From Campylobacter volucris (lineage in GTDB: Bacteria > Campylobacterota > Campylobacteria > Campylobacterales > Campylobacteraceae), in assembly GCF_008011665.1 (NCBI RefSeq), contig NZ_VOWJ01000013.1, positions 62,001-126,000 of the forward strand: a stretch of DNA of 64,000 nucleotides. Direction: 5' to 3'. Positions 18,599 to 29,510 of this stretch are shown here, in pieces (the first letter of the stretch is position 1; each line of letters begins with the position of its first letter). The position numbers were made by a program, and so were the translations under genes. The notes under the pieces are model-generated. The model was given only the letters and a program-made list of their open reading frames with translations, had not been told where the DNA came from and ran no database searches.

Positions 18599-21524
18599 TT
18601 TATATGAATTTTTACAAGCAAATCAAACTGAACTTATAATTTGTGAAGATGATAAAGAAGCAGATGAACTAGCTCAAGTTTGCTTGTATTTGGATTTTAA
18701 AACTTTTATTTTACCTGACTTTAGAGCGCATTTTGGAAGTGATTTGCGTTCCTTTTCAAAAGAATTATTTGAGATTTGCAAAGTTTTAAATTCATACCAT
18801 AAAGAAATCCATAAAAAAATTTTAATTTCTCCAATTAGAACTATTTTACAAAAATTACCTGGGAAAAATAATCTTAAAAATATAGCTTTAAAGAAGAATT
18901 CTCTCATTAGATTAGAAAAATTTAAAGAAGATATTTTGCATAGTGGATACGAATTTGTAGATATAGTTCAAGATAAAGGCGAAGTTTCTATTCGCGGTGA
19001 AATTATCGATATTTTTGCTATTAATGAAGAACAACCTTATAGAATTTTATTATTTTCAGATGAGATAGAAAGTATTAGATATTTTGATATTAATACGCAA
19101 AAATCTATACCAAATGAATTATCTAGTATAGAAATTTGCCCTTTTTTAGGTAATTTTACTCAAGAACAATATGATATTTTGCAAGAAAAAATTCAAAATT
19201 TTGAAAGCCAAAGTATTATTAATGATGTTAATTCTTTAGGATTTTGGTGTATTGATGATTTTTATGATTATTTGAATTTAAATTTTGTAAGTATTAAAAA
19301 ATTTCAAGTTGAAGATTTTGAAGCAGATATTAGCATTGTCAATCAAAAAGTTTTACCACAAGCTAAAATTTGCAAAGATTTAATTAGTGTTTATAACCAA
19401 GATTTTTTTTCCTTTCATAAAGATAAAAAAATTCTTATTTTGGCTAAAAATGAAGTATTGTTTAAGGCTTTGCATATAGAAAAAACTTCAAATATTACTT
19501 TAAAAATAAGCGATATTAGATTAAATTTAATTACCCAAGATGATATGATTATCTCACTTAATCAAAAACAAAAACACAAAAAAATTAAAAAAGCAAGTTT
19601 GATCATCGATGAGCTTAGAGTGGGTGATTATGTAGTGCATGAAGATTATGGCGTAGCTAAATTTTTAGGACTTGAAAAAATCATTATTAGCGGTGCTCAA
19701 AAAGAATTTGTAGCTTTGGGATATTTAAATAATGATAAATTGCTTTTGCCTGTTGAAAATTTGTATATGATTGATAAATATATAGGTGCAAGTAGCGGTG
19801 TGCCTGCGCTAGATAAACTTGGAAAAGGAACCTTTTTAAAACTCAAAGAAAAACTCAAAGAAAAACTTTTTGCAATTGCTTCAAATATTGTTTCTTTAGC
19901 TGCTGCTAGGGCTTTAATTAAAGCTAAAGTTTTAAATATATCCGAAAAATTGCAAGATGAATTTATAAACAAGGCAGGATTTTTATACACTAAAGATCAA
20001 GAAGTAGTATGTAAAGAAATTAGTCAAGATCTTAAAAGTTCTCGTGTGATGGATAGATTATTAAGTGGCGATGTGGGTTTTGGAAAAACAGAAATTGCCA
20101 TGAATGCTATTTTTACTTGTGTTAAGAGTAATTTTACAGCATTATTTTTTGTGCCTACTACCTTGCTTTCTTCACAGCATTATAAAACTTTAAAAAAAAG
20201 GTTTGATTCTTTTGAAATTGATGTTTTTAAACTAGATCGTTTTACAAGCTCAAAAGAAAAAAAACAAATTTTACAAATTTTAAAAGAAAAAAAACCATGC
20301 GTGGTAATTGGTACCCATTCGCTTTTAAGTGTAGAGTGCGAAAATTTAGGTTTAGTTGTGATTGATGAGGAGCATAAATTTGGCGTAAAACAAAAAGAAA
20401 AATTAAAAGAACTTAGTAAAAATTCTCATATTCTTTCAATGTCAGCAACACCTATACCAAGAAGTTTAAATCAAGCTTTAAGCTCTGTAAAATCTTATAG
20501 TGTTTTACAAACCCCACCTCAAGATCGTTTAGATGTAAGAACATTTGTAAGAGAAAGTAATGATGCTTTAATTAAAGAGGCAATTTCTAGAGAATTAAGA
20601 AGAGCAGGGCAAATTTTTTATATACATAATCACATAGCAAGTATTAATGAAAGTAAAAAATATCTTTTGAATTTATTTCCAGATTTAAAGATTTTAATTT
20701 TACATTCTAAAATTGATGCTAAAACCACTGAAGAGCAAATGCTTAAATTTGAAAACAAAGAATATGATTTATTGCTTTGTACTTCTATAGTTGAAAGTGG
20801 TATTGATCTGGCAAATGCAAATACCATTATAGTTGAAAATTCAGATCGTTTTGGTATGGCTGATTTGCATCAATTAAGAGGGCGAGTAGGGCGTAGTTTT
20901 AAACAAGGATATTGTTATTTTTTAATTGAAGATAAAGAAAAAATCACTAAAGATTCTCTAAAAAGACTTGCTAGTTTAGAAAGTAATTCTTTTTTAGGCT
21001 CAGGATCAATTTTAGCTTATCATGATTTAGAAATTCGAGGTGGTGGGAATTTATTAGGCGTGGATCAAAGTGGGCATATAGAGCAAATTGGCTATAGTTT
21101 GTATCTTAAAATGCTTGAAGATGAAATTAATAAGCTAAGTAAAAATGAGATTATTAAAGAGAAAAAAATTGATTTAAAATTAAATATCAATGCTTTTATA
21201 AATAGTGATTATATTAGTGAAGATCGTTTGCGATTAGAGCTTTATAGAAGACTTAGTAAATGTACCAGTGTAAATGAAGTGTATGAGATAGAAGGCGAAA
21301 TGAATGATCGCTTTGGAAAATTAGACATTTATACTAAACAATTTTTAGATTTAATAATAATTAAAATTTTAGCTAGTAAAAACTATAAAACTATTAGTAA
21401 TTTTGAACAAAATATTTGTTTTGTAAAAGATGATGAGAGCAAAGAAGTGATTAAAGCTAGAAGCAAAGACGATGATGATATTATCGAAACTATACTTACC
21501 CATCTTAGGAAAAATGTATCATGA
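18588..21524 (+). CDS. mfd: transcription-repair coupling factor
   Basis: Releases stalled RNA polymerase and recruits nucleotide excision repair. It has 978 residues, shorter than E. coli Mfd (1148) but typical, as I recall, for epsilonproteobacteria, with a reduced N-terminal UvrB-like part. The polymerase-binding domain is near LRVGDYVVHEDYGVAKFLG. The helicase motifs are GDVGFGKTEIAMNA (Walker A), VIDEEHKFGVKQKEKLK (Walker B), SMSATPIPRSLNQA and LRGRVGRSFKQGYCY. It starts within the bactofilin end and its stop overlaps the glycosylase ATG. Confidence 0.97.
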   Translation: MQANLYEFLQANQTELIICEDDKEADELAQVCLYLDFKTFILPDFRAHFGSDLRSFSKELFEICKVLNSYHKEIHKKILISPIRTILQKLPGKNNLKNIALKKNSLIRLEKFKEDILHSGYEFVDIVQDKGEVSIRGEIIDIFAINEEQPYRILLFSDEIESIRYFDINTQKSIPNELSSIEICPFLGNFTQEQYDILQEKIQNFESQSIINDVNSLGFWCIDDFYDYLNLNFVSIKKFQVEDFEADISIVNQKVLPQAKICKDLISVYNQDFFSFHKDKKILILAKNEVLFKALHIEKTSNITLKISDIRLNLITQDDMIISLNQKQKHKKIKKASLIIDELRVGDYVVHEDYGVAKFLGLEKIIISGAQKEFVALGYLNNDKLLLPVENLYMIDKYIGASSGVPALDKLGKGTFLKLKEKLKEKLFAIASNIVSLAAARALIKAKVLNISEKLQDEFINKAGFLYTKDQEVVCKEISQDLKSSRVMDRLLSGDVGFGKTEIAMNAIFTCVKSNFTALFFVPTTLLSSQHYKTLKKRFDSFEIDVFKLDRFTSSKEKKQILQILKEKKPCVVIGTHSLLSVECENLGLVVIDEEHKFGVKQKEKLKELSKNSHILSMSATPIPRSLNQALSSVKSYSVLQTPPQDRLDVRTFVRESNDALIKEAISRELRRAGQIFYIHNHIASINESKKYLLNLFPDLKILILHSKIDAKTTEEQMLKFENKEYDLLLCTSIVESGIDLANANTIIVENSDRFGMADLHQLRGRVGRSFKQGYCYFLIEDKEKITKDSLKRLASLESNSFLGSGSILAYHDLEIRGGGNLLGVDQSGHIEQIGYSLYLKMLEDEINKLSKNEIIKEKKIDLKLNINAFINSDYISEDRLRLELYRRLSKCTSVNEVYEIEGEMNDRFGKLDIYTKQFLDLIIIKILASKNYKTISNFEQNICFVKDDESKEVIKARSKDDDDIIETILTHLRKNVS

Positions 21525-22201
21525 GTGGATATGAAATTTTTAAAACTTTTATACTAGCAAATGTAAAATTTCAAGATTTTGAATGGTTATCAAATAGTAA
21601 TTTAAGTGAATTTGAAATTTTAATTTCTACAATTTTAACCCAAAATACAAATTGGAAAAATGTTTTAAAAGCTTTAGAAAATTTAAAAAATGCAAATATT
21701 ACTAAACTTGAAGATTTGCAAAATTTAGACACCCAAACTCTAGCACTTTTAATAAAACCTAGTGGTTTTTACAATACCAAAGCAAAATATATTAAAAATT
21801 TTACTCAAAAATTTTTTAATGATTATGAATCTTTAAATGAATTTAAAATACAAGTAAATAGACAATGGCTTTTAAAAATTAAAGGCTTGGGTAATGAAAG
21901 CGTGGATGGAATTTTAAATTATGTTTGCAAGCGTGAGATTTTAGTTGTGGATAATTATAGTGCAAAAATTACATATTATTTGGGATATGAACTAGATAAT
22001 TATGAAAGTTTAAATGAATTTTTAAGACAAGATATAGCAGCAAACCAAGATTATTTAAATAAATTACTACAAAAACAATATGAACTTTTTGAGCTTTACC
22101 AAATTTTTCATGCGATGATTGTTTATTTTTGTAAAGAACATTTTCAAGGAAAAAAACTCTCAGATAATGGTCAAAGGATATTAAAGCCTTTATTAATTTA
22201 A
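21521..22201 (+). CDS. endonuclease III-superfamily DNA glycosylase, MagIII-like
   Basis: HhH-GPD DNA repair glycosylase of 226 residues. The helix-hairpin-helix is LLKIKGLGNESVDGIL (117-132) and the catalytic Asp is D144 in LVVDNYSAK. Endonuclease III has a lyase Lys in the hairpin turn; here N125-E126 stand at that place. The C-terminal four-Cys iron-sulfur motif is absent. Both fit a monofunctional 3-methyladenine glycosylase of the H. pylori MagIII type rather than Nth. It is last in the long plus-strand run, overlapping mfd by 4 bases. Confidence 0.8.
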   Translation: MSGYEIFKTFILANVKFQDFEWLSNSNLSEFEILISTILTQNTNWKNVLKALENLKNANITKLEDLQNLDTQTLALLIKPSGFYNTKAKYIKNFTQKFFNDYESLNEFKIQVNRQWLLKIKGLGNESVDGILNYVCKREILVVDNYSAKITYYLGYELDNYESLNEFLRQDIAANQDYLNKLLQKQYELFELYQIFHAMIVYFCKEHFQGKKLSDNGQRILKPLLI

Positions 22202-22243
22202 ATTTATTATTTATTTAATTTTTTATCTTTACTTTTAAAGTGC

Positions 22244-22249
22244 TATAAT
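22244..22249 (+). promoter_or_regulatory. extended -10 box of the hpf promoter
   Basis: TATAAT preceded by TG (TGCTATAAT), 29 bases before the chosen hpf start. An in-frame ATG at 22248 lies inside this box and is therefore not a plausible start codon. Confidence 0.7.
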
Positions 22250-22277
22250 GTATTTAACTTCAAAAAAAGGAGAAGTG

Positions 22278-22796
22278 ATGAATACAAGTATAGTCGGAAA
22301 GCAATTTGAGCTTACAGAGTCTATTAAAGAATATATTGAAAAAAGTTTTGATGTATTAGCTAAATACAATCTTGATGTAATTTCTGCTCGTTGTGTTATA
22401 AGTGCAGATGAGAGACATGGAAAAAAAGGATTTTGGGCTGAATTTAGTATCAATTTAGCAGGAATTAATACCGTTGTAGTAAAACAAAAAGATAAAGATT
22501 TATATGCAGCTATAGATTTGGCAATTGATAGAATTTCTAAAGTTTTACGAAGATTGCATGATAAAAATATTACCCATAAACATCAAGATGAAATAAAACA
22601 AAATTTTGCCTTACCTAGTATAGTGGATGAGGATGAAATCGTTTCTATGGAGCTTGAGCTTTATAAACCTTTAGAGATTGATGAAGCTTTGGAGAAATTA
22701 AAAGCAAGTAAAGATATATTTTTAGTATTTAATGATATGGATGCTAAAATGAGAGTTTTATTTAAGAAAAAAGATGGAAAATTTGGTTTATTTTAA
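22278..22796 (+). CDS. hpf: long-form ribosome hibernation promoting factor
   Basis: Inactivates and dimerises 70S ribosomes in slow growth. Starting at the ATG at 22278 (ribosome site AAAGGAGAAG), the protein has 172 residues. The N-terminal beta-alpha HPF/YfiA domain is residues 1-100 (AERHGKKG-like loop, DLYAAIDLAIDRISKVLRR). A C-terminal dimerisation domain (about 120-172) ends VFNDMDAKMRVLFKKKDG. The second domain marks the long form. It is monocistronic and convergent with the AsmA gene. Confidence 0.92.
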   Translation: MNTSIVGKQFELTESIKEYIEKSFDVLAKYNLDVISARCVISADERHGKKGFWAEFSINLAGINTVVVKQKDKDLYAAIDLAIDRISKVLRRLHDKNITHKHQDEIKQNFALPSIVDEDEIVSMELELYKPLEIDEALEKLKASKDIFLVFNDMDAKMRVLFKKKDGKFGLF

Positions 22797-22798
22797 AA

Positions 22799-22824
22799 AA
22801 TCTAGCCTTTTTTGAGGCTAGATT
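22799..22824. terminator. hairpin terminator between convergent hpf and asmA-like gene
   Basis: AATCTAGCC and GGCTAGATT pair perfectly (9 bp) around an 8-base loop. On the minus strand the stem runs into six Ts, so it is a good terminator for the asmA-like gene, whose stop codon it touches. On the plus strand the T-run is weaker. Confidence 0.75.
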
Positions 22825-25366
22825 AAAAAATTTTGTTAAATATTTTATTGATAGCTTGATCTACTTTTTTTCCTGTGTTTTTGGCTGTATCATTTGTATT
22901 TCCTCCTAGAGTATTTGTGATAGATTTTATAACACTTCCTGCATTAAGATCTACTTTAGGCTTTTGCGTTGTTCCTTTTATAACACCTTTAAAATTAGCT
23001 CTATCGATGATGATATTAAAAGGTATGTTTAAACGAGTGCTTTTTGTGTCGATTTTTCCATTAGTGATATTGATTTTACTACGATCTGCGAATAAATCAA
23101 GATTTAAATCTATAATATTTTTATTAATAATTGCGCTTGCTTTGCCGTTTTTATAAACATCTTCAGTAATATCTTTTTGTAATAAAATCATTAAAGCGCT
23201 AGTGATTAAATTCTTTTTTAATTTTCCATTGTTTAGATCAAGTAAAACTTCTCCATTTTCTTTTAAGAGATTATAATTGATCTTTACATTGGATTTTGCT
23301 TCATAGTAATCTGGAAAATCTAAGCTTTGAGCTAAATTTGATAAATCTACATTGTCAATATTTGCTTTTATGATATTATTTTTTATCGTTGCATTGAGTT
23401 GTCCATTGAAGATCTTTTGACTGATTATGTTTGCATCAATGAGTTGATTTTCAAAATTTAATTTTCCATTAAATTTGGCATTTCCTTGTAATTTTCTATC
23501 AACTAAAAATCCAAGTTTAGAAAAATCATCCAATGAAATTTCATAAATACTTTGCAAAGATTGCTTATTAAAATCAAATTTTCCTTGGAATTTATCGATG
23601 TTAGCAAAAGATGATTTTACTTTTGCATTAAAATCAAGTAAAGAATTTTTGATATTTCCATCTAAATTAATTTTTGCTGAGGTATTTTTAGGAAATTGCT
23701 TTTTGAGTAATTTTGAAAGTTCGAACTCATTAAAAGCTGAATCGATATTTGCATTAAATTTTCCATTTATATTATTAAAATCTAAAGAATCTAATTTTAT
23801 ATTAGCATCAATATCGCCATAAGCTAGAATTTGTTGTCCTATGAGCGGAAAAATTTGCTCTAATTTAACATTATCTATAGTAGCTTCTAGATTATTTCCA
23901 TTAGATTTTGCATTGATTTTTCCTTGCATAATTTCGATGTTAGCATCAAGATCTTTAATAGTGTTTGCTTGTAAATTTAATTTAGTATTGATATTTAAAG
24001 GACCATTTAAATCTTGCTTTGTTAAGACTTTTAATTTGTTAAGATTATCCACAAAAGCATTTAAATCTATTTTTAAATCTTTGTCATTAAGATTATATGT
24101 GCCATTTAAATTTGAAATTGTGACTATGTTTGAATTTAAAGTAGCTTTGTAGGCTATTATAAAATCTTTAGCATCAGCTTTGGCTTGCAAATTAAAATTA
24201 GTTTGAGGAAAATCTAATCCGCTTAGTTTTTTAAATTCAGCAGTATTGATTTTTGCATTATCAAGTTTTACCAGAGCATTGAAATTTTTAAAATCTAAAC
24301 CTTTGGCATTTAAAGAAAAATCCAACTTAGAATCAACAACGCTTGGAACCGAAAATGTTTTTAAAATTTGATCAATTTCTATGGTATTTGTGTTTATATT
24401 TAAGATATTATCAGCAAATATAGCTTTTAATTCTCCACCAAATCCTAAAAGGGTTGCATTAAATTCTTGCAATTGATTGTTAGTTAATTTTAGATTACCT
24501 TGGATTTGGCTTTTTCCTTGCAATTTTGTTTTAAGAATGCTTGAAAATTGATCAAAATCATTTATTTTGATATTAAAATCACTTTCTAAGATATTGCTAG
24601 CTAAATTATAAACGCTTTTATCTGTGTTTAAATTAAAAAAGTTGCTTAAAATTGTATTTGTTGAAATGATAAGTTTATCTTGTATTAAAGATTTTATTTC
24701 TCCTTTTATAAAACTTTGTTTAGGTAAAGTAAGATTAAAATCTTTGTAAATTAAATTATTATTAATGGAACTAGTATAAAAATTTATCAATGCATTTCCA
24801 TTTGGTTTTGAATTTTGCGTGGTTATTGTAGCTAAGAGATTGATTTTACCATGAGCATATCGAGGCAAACTTGTAAAATCTAAAATTTGAGCTATGTCGA
24901 TATCTTTGCCTAGAAGTTCTAAATTTTCTACATTGTAATTAACAAGTTTTGCATTTAAATTGAGATTAGAATTAAATAAAAATCCTTTTCCATTTACTAT
25001 AAAATCGCTACTTTTTCCAAGGATTTTACCCTTAAAAGTAAGATCTTGTTTGTTGTCTAAATTGAGTTCTTTTATGTATTGATTTTGTAAACCTATAATA
25101 TAATCTAAATCAAAACCTAAACTAAAAGGAGATATATCTCCTTTGACGTCAGCAAAAAATTTATCATCTATATTTGCCTTAATGTTTAAAGTAGAAAAAC
25201 GAATTTGAAATTGATCAAATTGAATATTTATTCCACTTTTTTCTGCGATCATTGTTTCTAAACGAGGTTTTAACAAGCTATTACCTACAGCTGTAAAAAG
25301 CAGAGTATAAATACCCAATAATAAAAAACACATAATTCCCAAAAATACATAGAAAATCTTTTTCAT
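22823..25366 (-). CDS. large AsmA-like / DUF748-type envelope protein
   Basis: An 847-residue protein with one N-terminal membrane helix (KIFYVFLGIMCFLLLGIYTLLF) and a long periplasmic body of repeated beta strands rich in Asn, Lys, Asp and Ile. That architecture fits the AsmA/TamB bridge-like family, which helps move phospholipid or assemble the outer membrane; the family call is from architecture, not a specific motif. I take the ATG at 25366, with AAAGG 8 bases upstream. An ATG at 25393 falls within a 20-bp palindrome and lacks a ribosome site. Divergent from groES. Confidence 0.72.
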   Translation of the reverse strand: MKKIFYVFLGIMCFLLLGIYTLLFTAVGNSLLKPRLETMIAEKSGINIQFDQFQIRFSTLNIKANIDDKFFADVKGDISPFSLGFDLDYIIGLQNQYIKELNLDNKQDLTFKGKILGKSSDFIVNGKGFLFNSNLNLNAKLVNYNVENLELLGKDIDIAQILDFTSLPRYAHGKINLLATITTQNSKPNGNALINFYTSSINNNLIYKDFNLTLPKQSFIKGEIKSLIQDKLIISTNTILSNFFNLNTDKSVYNLASNILESDFNIKINDFDQFSSILKTKLQGKSQIQGNLKLTNNQLQEFNATLLGFGGELKAIFADNILNINTNTIEIDQILKTFSVPSVVDSKLDFSLNAKGLDFKNFNALVKLDNAKINTAEFKKLSGLDFPQTNFNLQAKADAKDFIIAYKATLNSNIVTISNLNGTYNLNDKDLKIDLNAFVDNLNKLKVLTKQDLNGPLNINTKLNLQANTIKDLDANIEIMQGKINAKSNGNNLEATIDNVKLEQIFPLIGQQILAYGDIDANIKLDSLDFNNINGKFNANIDSAFNEFELSKLLKKQFPKNTSAKINLDGNIKNSLLDFNAKVKSSFANIDKFQGKFDFNKQSLQSIYEISLDDFSKLGFLVDRKLQGNAKFNGKLNFENQLIDANIISQKIFNGQLNATIKNNIIKANIDNVDLSNLAQSLDFPDYYEAKSNVKINYNLLKENGEVLLDLNNGKLKKNLITSALMILLQKDITEDVYKNGKASAIINKNIIDLNLDLFADRSKINITNGKIDTKSTRLNIPFNIIIDRANFKGVIKGTTQKPKVDLNAGSVIKSITNTLGGNTNDTAKNTGKKVDQAINKIFNKIF

Positions 25367-25384
25367 TTTCAAACCTTTATATTG

Positions 25385-25431
25385 ATATATCATATAAGTT
25401 TAGTCATATAAACTAAACTTATATGATATAT
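25385..25431. repeat. 20-bp perfect inverted repeat between asmA-like gene and groES
   Basis: Arms 25385-25404 and 25412-25431 are perfect reverse complements separated by 7 bases (CATATAA). The left arm begins ATATATCATATAAG and ends TTTAGT. It lies 14 bases upstream of the groES -35 and about 19 bases before the asmA-like start codon, so it would be in the promoter or leader of the asmA-like gene. It has no adjoining T-run, so an operator or leader hairpin is more likely than a terminator. Confidence 0.85.
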
Positions 25432-25444
25432 TTTATTTAATTTA

Positions 25445-25473
25445 TTGACAATTTACTTTGTTTTATGTATAAT
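25445..25473 (+). promoter_or_regulatory. sigma70 promoter of groES-groEL
   Basis: TTGACA (25445-25450), 17-base spacer, TATAAT (25468-25473) preceded by TG. This exactly matches the consensus, which is unusual for Campylobacter, where -35 boxes are usually weak. Transcription would start inside the adjacent CIRCE element. Confidence 0.9.
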
Positions 25474-25474
25474 T

Positions 25475-25501
25475 TTATCACTCAAATATAAAGAGTGCTA
25501 A
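25475..25501. promoter_or_regulatory. CIRCE operator (HrcA-binding site) of groESL
   Basis: TTATCACTC, 9-base spacer, GAGTGCTAA. The right half-site matches the CIRCE consensus exactly and the left half differs at one base (TTAGCACTC expected). It starts 2 bases after the -10 box, so bound HrcA would block initiation. The hrcA gene itself is not in the window. Confidence 0.9.
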
Positions 25502-25522
25502 TAATACATTGAAAGGAAAAAC

Positions 25523-27431
<1,909 letters not shown>

Positions 27432-27450
27432 TCTACCCATTTTATCTTCA

Positions 27451-27485
27451 ATGGCCATCTTTTTAGATGGCCATCTGTAATTTTT
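27451..27485 (+). terminator. groEL terminator hairpin
   Basis: ATGGCCATC, 6-base loop, GATGGCCAT: 9-bp perfect stem 19 bases after the groEL stop, followed by CTGTAATTTTT. Confidence 0.8.
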
Positions 27486-27502
27486 AATTATTCTTCTTTT
27501 AA

Positions 27503-27508
27503 TATAAT
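27503..27508 (+). promoter_or_regulatory. -10 box of the Nudix gene promoter
   Basis: TATAAT 28 bases before the ATG of the Nudix gene, after a T-rich stretch. It gives this gene its own promoter downstream of the groEL terminator. Confidence 0.6.
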
Positions 27509-27535
27509 AAAATAAATCATTTTAAGGCTTTTATT

Positions 27536-28117
27536 ATGAAAAATTTAAAAGAAGAAAGATTTACTCACTCAAAATATATTACTCCAAAAAGATATTCTTA
27601 TCAAGGCAAAGACGAAAAAACATATACTTGGGATTTTATAGAAGCTATGGATAGTGTATCGGTATTTTTATATCATACGCAAAAAGATTCTTTTTTATTT
27701 GTCAAACAATTTAGAATTCCATTATGGGATTATCAAAAACGCAACAATATCACCATAGATAATATGGGCTATAGTGTAGAATTATGTTCAGGTTTGGTGG
27801 ATAAAAAACTTAGCTTAGAAGAAATTGCTAAAGAAGAGTGTGTGGAAGAATTAGGGTATCATCCAAGTAGTGTAGAATTTATAGGTGAATATTATGCAGG
27901 TTTTGGCTCAGGTGTAAATAGGCAATTTTTATATTTTGCAAGTATTAGTGAAGAGGATAAAGTCGGAAATGGCGGAGGAATAGATGGAGAAGATATTAAA
28001 CCAGTGTGGATTAAAAGAGATGAATTTGAAAAGTTTTCTAAAGCAAATCCTATAAAAACTCCATTGTTAGAATTTGCATATTTATGGTTTAAGGATAGAA
28101 AATCTATCCTTAATTAG
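27536..28117 (+). CDS. Nudix hydrolase
   Basis: A 193-residue Nudix-fold protein; the family hydrolyses nucleoside diphosphates linked to another group. The Nudix box [23 protein letters not shown] keeps the Gly, the central Glu and the paired EE plus Gly of GX5EX7REUXEEXGU. The first Glu is Leu and the Arg is Glu. Substrate cannot be read from this; the N-terminal region ([16 protein letters not shown]) and [12 protein letters not shown] resemble ADP-ribose or sugar-nucleotide pyrophosphatases. Its last 8 bases overlap the convergent chemoreceptor gene. Confidence 0.85.
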   Translation: MKNLKEERFTHSKYITPKRYSYQGKDEKTYTWDFIEAMDSVSVFLYHTQKDSFLFVKQFRIPLWDYQKRNNITIDNMGYSVELCSGLVDKKLSLEEIAKEECVEELGYHPSSVEFIGEYYAGFGSGVNRQFLYFASISEEDKVGNGGGIDGEDIKPVWIKRDEFEKFSKANPIKTPLLEFAYLWFKDRKSILN

Positions 28118-29237
28118 TGGTTTTATTTGTAGTTGCTAGATTTTCTTCTCGTTCTTCTAGCATTTCTTTAAAAATTGCAAATAAATCTTCAGAAGATTTT
28201 TCAGCATTAGAACATTTGTCTAAAATTTGATTTTGAAGTAAATGATCTGTTATTTGCTCATTATGTGCTAAGGTTATGGCTTGATTGATATTTTCATGCA
28301 CTTTTTGATGAGGAATATTTAATTTTCCAAAAGCTCTACCGCTCGAAAATCTTTCTTTTCCAATACCTGCAATCCATTTTGCAAGTCTGCAACTTAAATG
28401 ATCAGAAAGAGTTTTACCTGAAACATGTAAAATTTCGTTATATCCATTTAGTTTAAACATAATATGATCTAATTTTGCAAGAGAAATAAAAATTTCTGAA
28501 GTAATTTGTTTAGCATTTGAGCTAGTGGAATTAACACTTTCGATTAGTTGGGTAAATTTATTTGAAAATTGAACTATATATTCATTAGATTCTAAAGATA
28601 CTTTTTCTACTTGTTCGCTTTGAGAGTGCATTTCATTAGCGTTTTGTTTTAATAAATTTATATTCATTTCTACTTCAGCGGTTGCTTTTTGCGTTCTTTC
28701 GGCTAATTTTCTAACCTCATCAGCAACAACAGCAAATCCACGGCCATGCTCTCCAGCACGAGCTGCTTCGATTGCAGCGTTTAGCGCTAAAAGGTTGATC
28801 TGATCAGAAATATCTTTAATTAAACCAATTACATTAGTAATTTCATCAACGCTTCTATGTAAATTTCCTGCAGTATCTCGAGAGCGATTTGCTGATTCTA
28901 TAATACTTTGCAAAGAAGAGATGATAGAATGTGTAGTTGAATTTAATTCTTGCATGTCATTTGAGGAAGAAATAGAGTGCTCAGAAATAATATCTGCCTT
29001 ATTGACATTGTTTTGCATATCAACTTGCACATTGCTAATGCCTTTTAAAGTGCCTTCAAAAAGCAAATCTAATATTTTTCTTTCAAAAGAATTATCTTGA
29101 GTATTGCCATTTTCTATGTTTTGTTTTTCTAGCAATTCTTTATTTTGAAGTTCTAATTTGTGATTTTTTTCCTTTAAAGCCTTGATTTCTTGTTTTAAAT
29201 TTTCAATAGTGTCTAGATATTGTTTATTGCTAAACAT
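28110..29237 (-). CDS. soluble methyl-accepting chemotaxis protein with C-terminal CZB domain
   Basis: A 375-residue cytoplasmic chemoreceptor without membrane helices. It has an N-terminal coiled coil (about 8-40), then the receptor signalling hairpin around residues 85-250 with tip [20 protein letters not shown] and [14 protein letters not shown] zinc-binding CZB domain follows, with H258, C283 (in CRLAKW), H310 and H314, which fit the 3His/1Cys pattern HxxxH. The motif Gly of CxLGxW is Ala. CZB receptors sense oxidants such as HOCl or zinc in other bacteria. It is last in the minus run rpmB-channel-DUF465-receptor. Confidence 0.9.
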   Translation of the reverse strand: MFSNKQYLDTIENLKQEIKALKEKNHKLELQNKELLEKQNIENGNTQDNSFERKILDLLFEGTLKGISNVQVDMQNNVNKADIISEHSISSSNDMQELNSTTHSIISSLQSIIESANRSRDTAGNLHRSVDEITNVIGLIKDISDQINLLALNAAIEAARAGEHGRGFAVVADEVRKLAERTQKATAEVEMNINLLKQNANEMHSQSEQVEKVSLESNEYIVQFSNKFTQLIESVNSTSSNAKQITSEIFISLAKLDHIMFKLNGYNEILHVSGKTLSDHLSCRLAKWIAGIGKERFSSGRAFGKLNIPHQKVHENINQAITLAHNEQITDHLLQNQILDKCSNAEKSSEDLFAIFKEMLEEREENLATTNKTTN

Positions 29238-29252
29238 CGTATATGCTCTAAT

Positions 29253-29465
29253 TTATTTATAATTTGACAAATAAGTATTTAATTCGTCTTTTAATCTTAA
29301 TTTTTCTTTTTTAAGATTTGAGATTTCTAAATTATCTAAGTGAATTCTGCCTTCTTCTGCATCTTTTATTTTATGATCAAGTTTATTATGCTCCTCAAAA
29401 AGTTTGTCAAAGTGCATATCTTTACCTTTTAATTGAGTGATCAAATCTCTATATTCATGTAACAT
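29253..29465 (-). CDS. YdcH-like small protein (DUF465)
   Basis: A 70-residue, highly charged helical protein beginning MLHEYRDLITQLKGKD, with FDKLFEEHNKLDHKIKDAEEG, the pattern of the DUF465/YdcH family. The function is unknown. The ribosome site is AAAGGAAAACC. It lies 15 bases upstream of the chemoreceptor gene and is probably co-transcribed with it. Confidence 0.85.
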   Translation of the reverse strand: MLHEYRDLITQLKGKDMHFDKLFEEHNKLDHKIKDAEEGRIHLDNLEISNLKKEKLRLKDELNTYLSNYK

Positions 29466-29510
29466 AGGTTTTCCTTTTTTTGTTTTAGTTTAGATTATAA
29501 CTTAAAAAAA

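Noticed and set aside
22248..22277. Upstream ATG start for hpf
   Set aside because: It falls inside the predicted -10 box; the ATG at 22278 has AAAGGAG.
22875..24152. Plus-strand open frames inside the AsmA-like gene
   Set aside because: Hydrophobic shadows of the Asn/Lys/Ile-rich repeats on the other strand.
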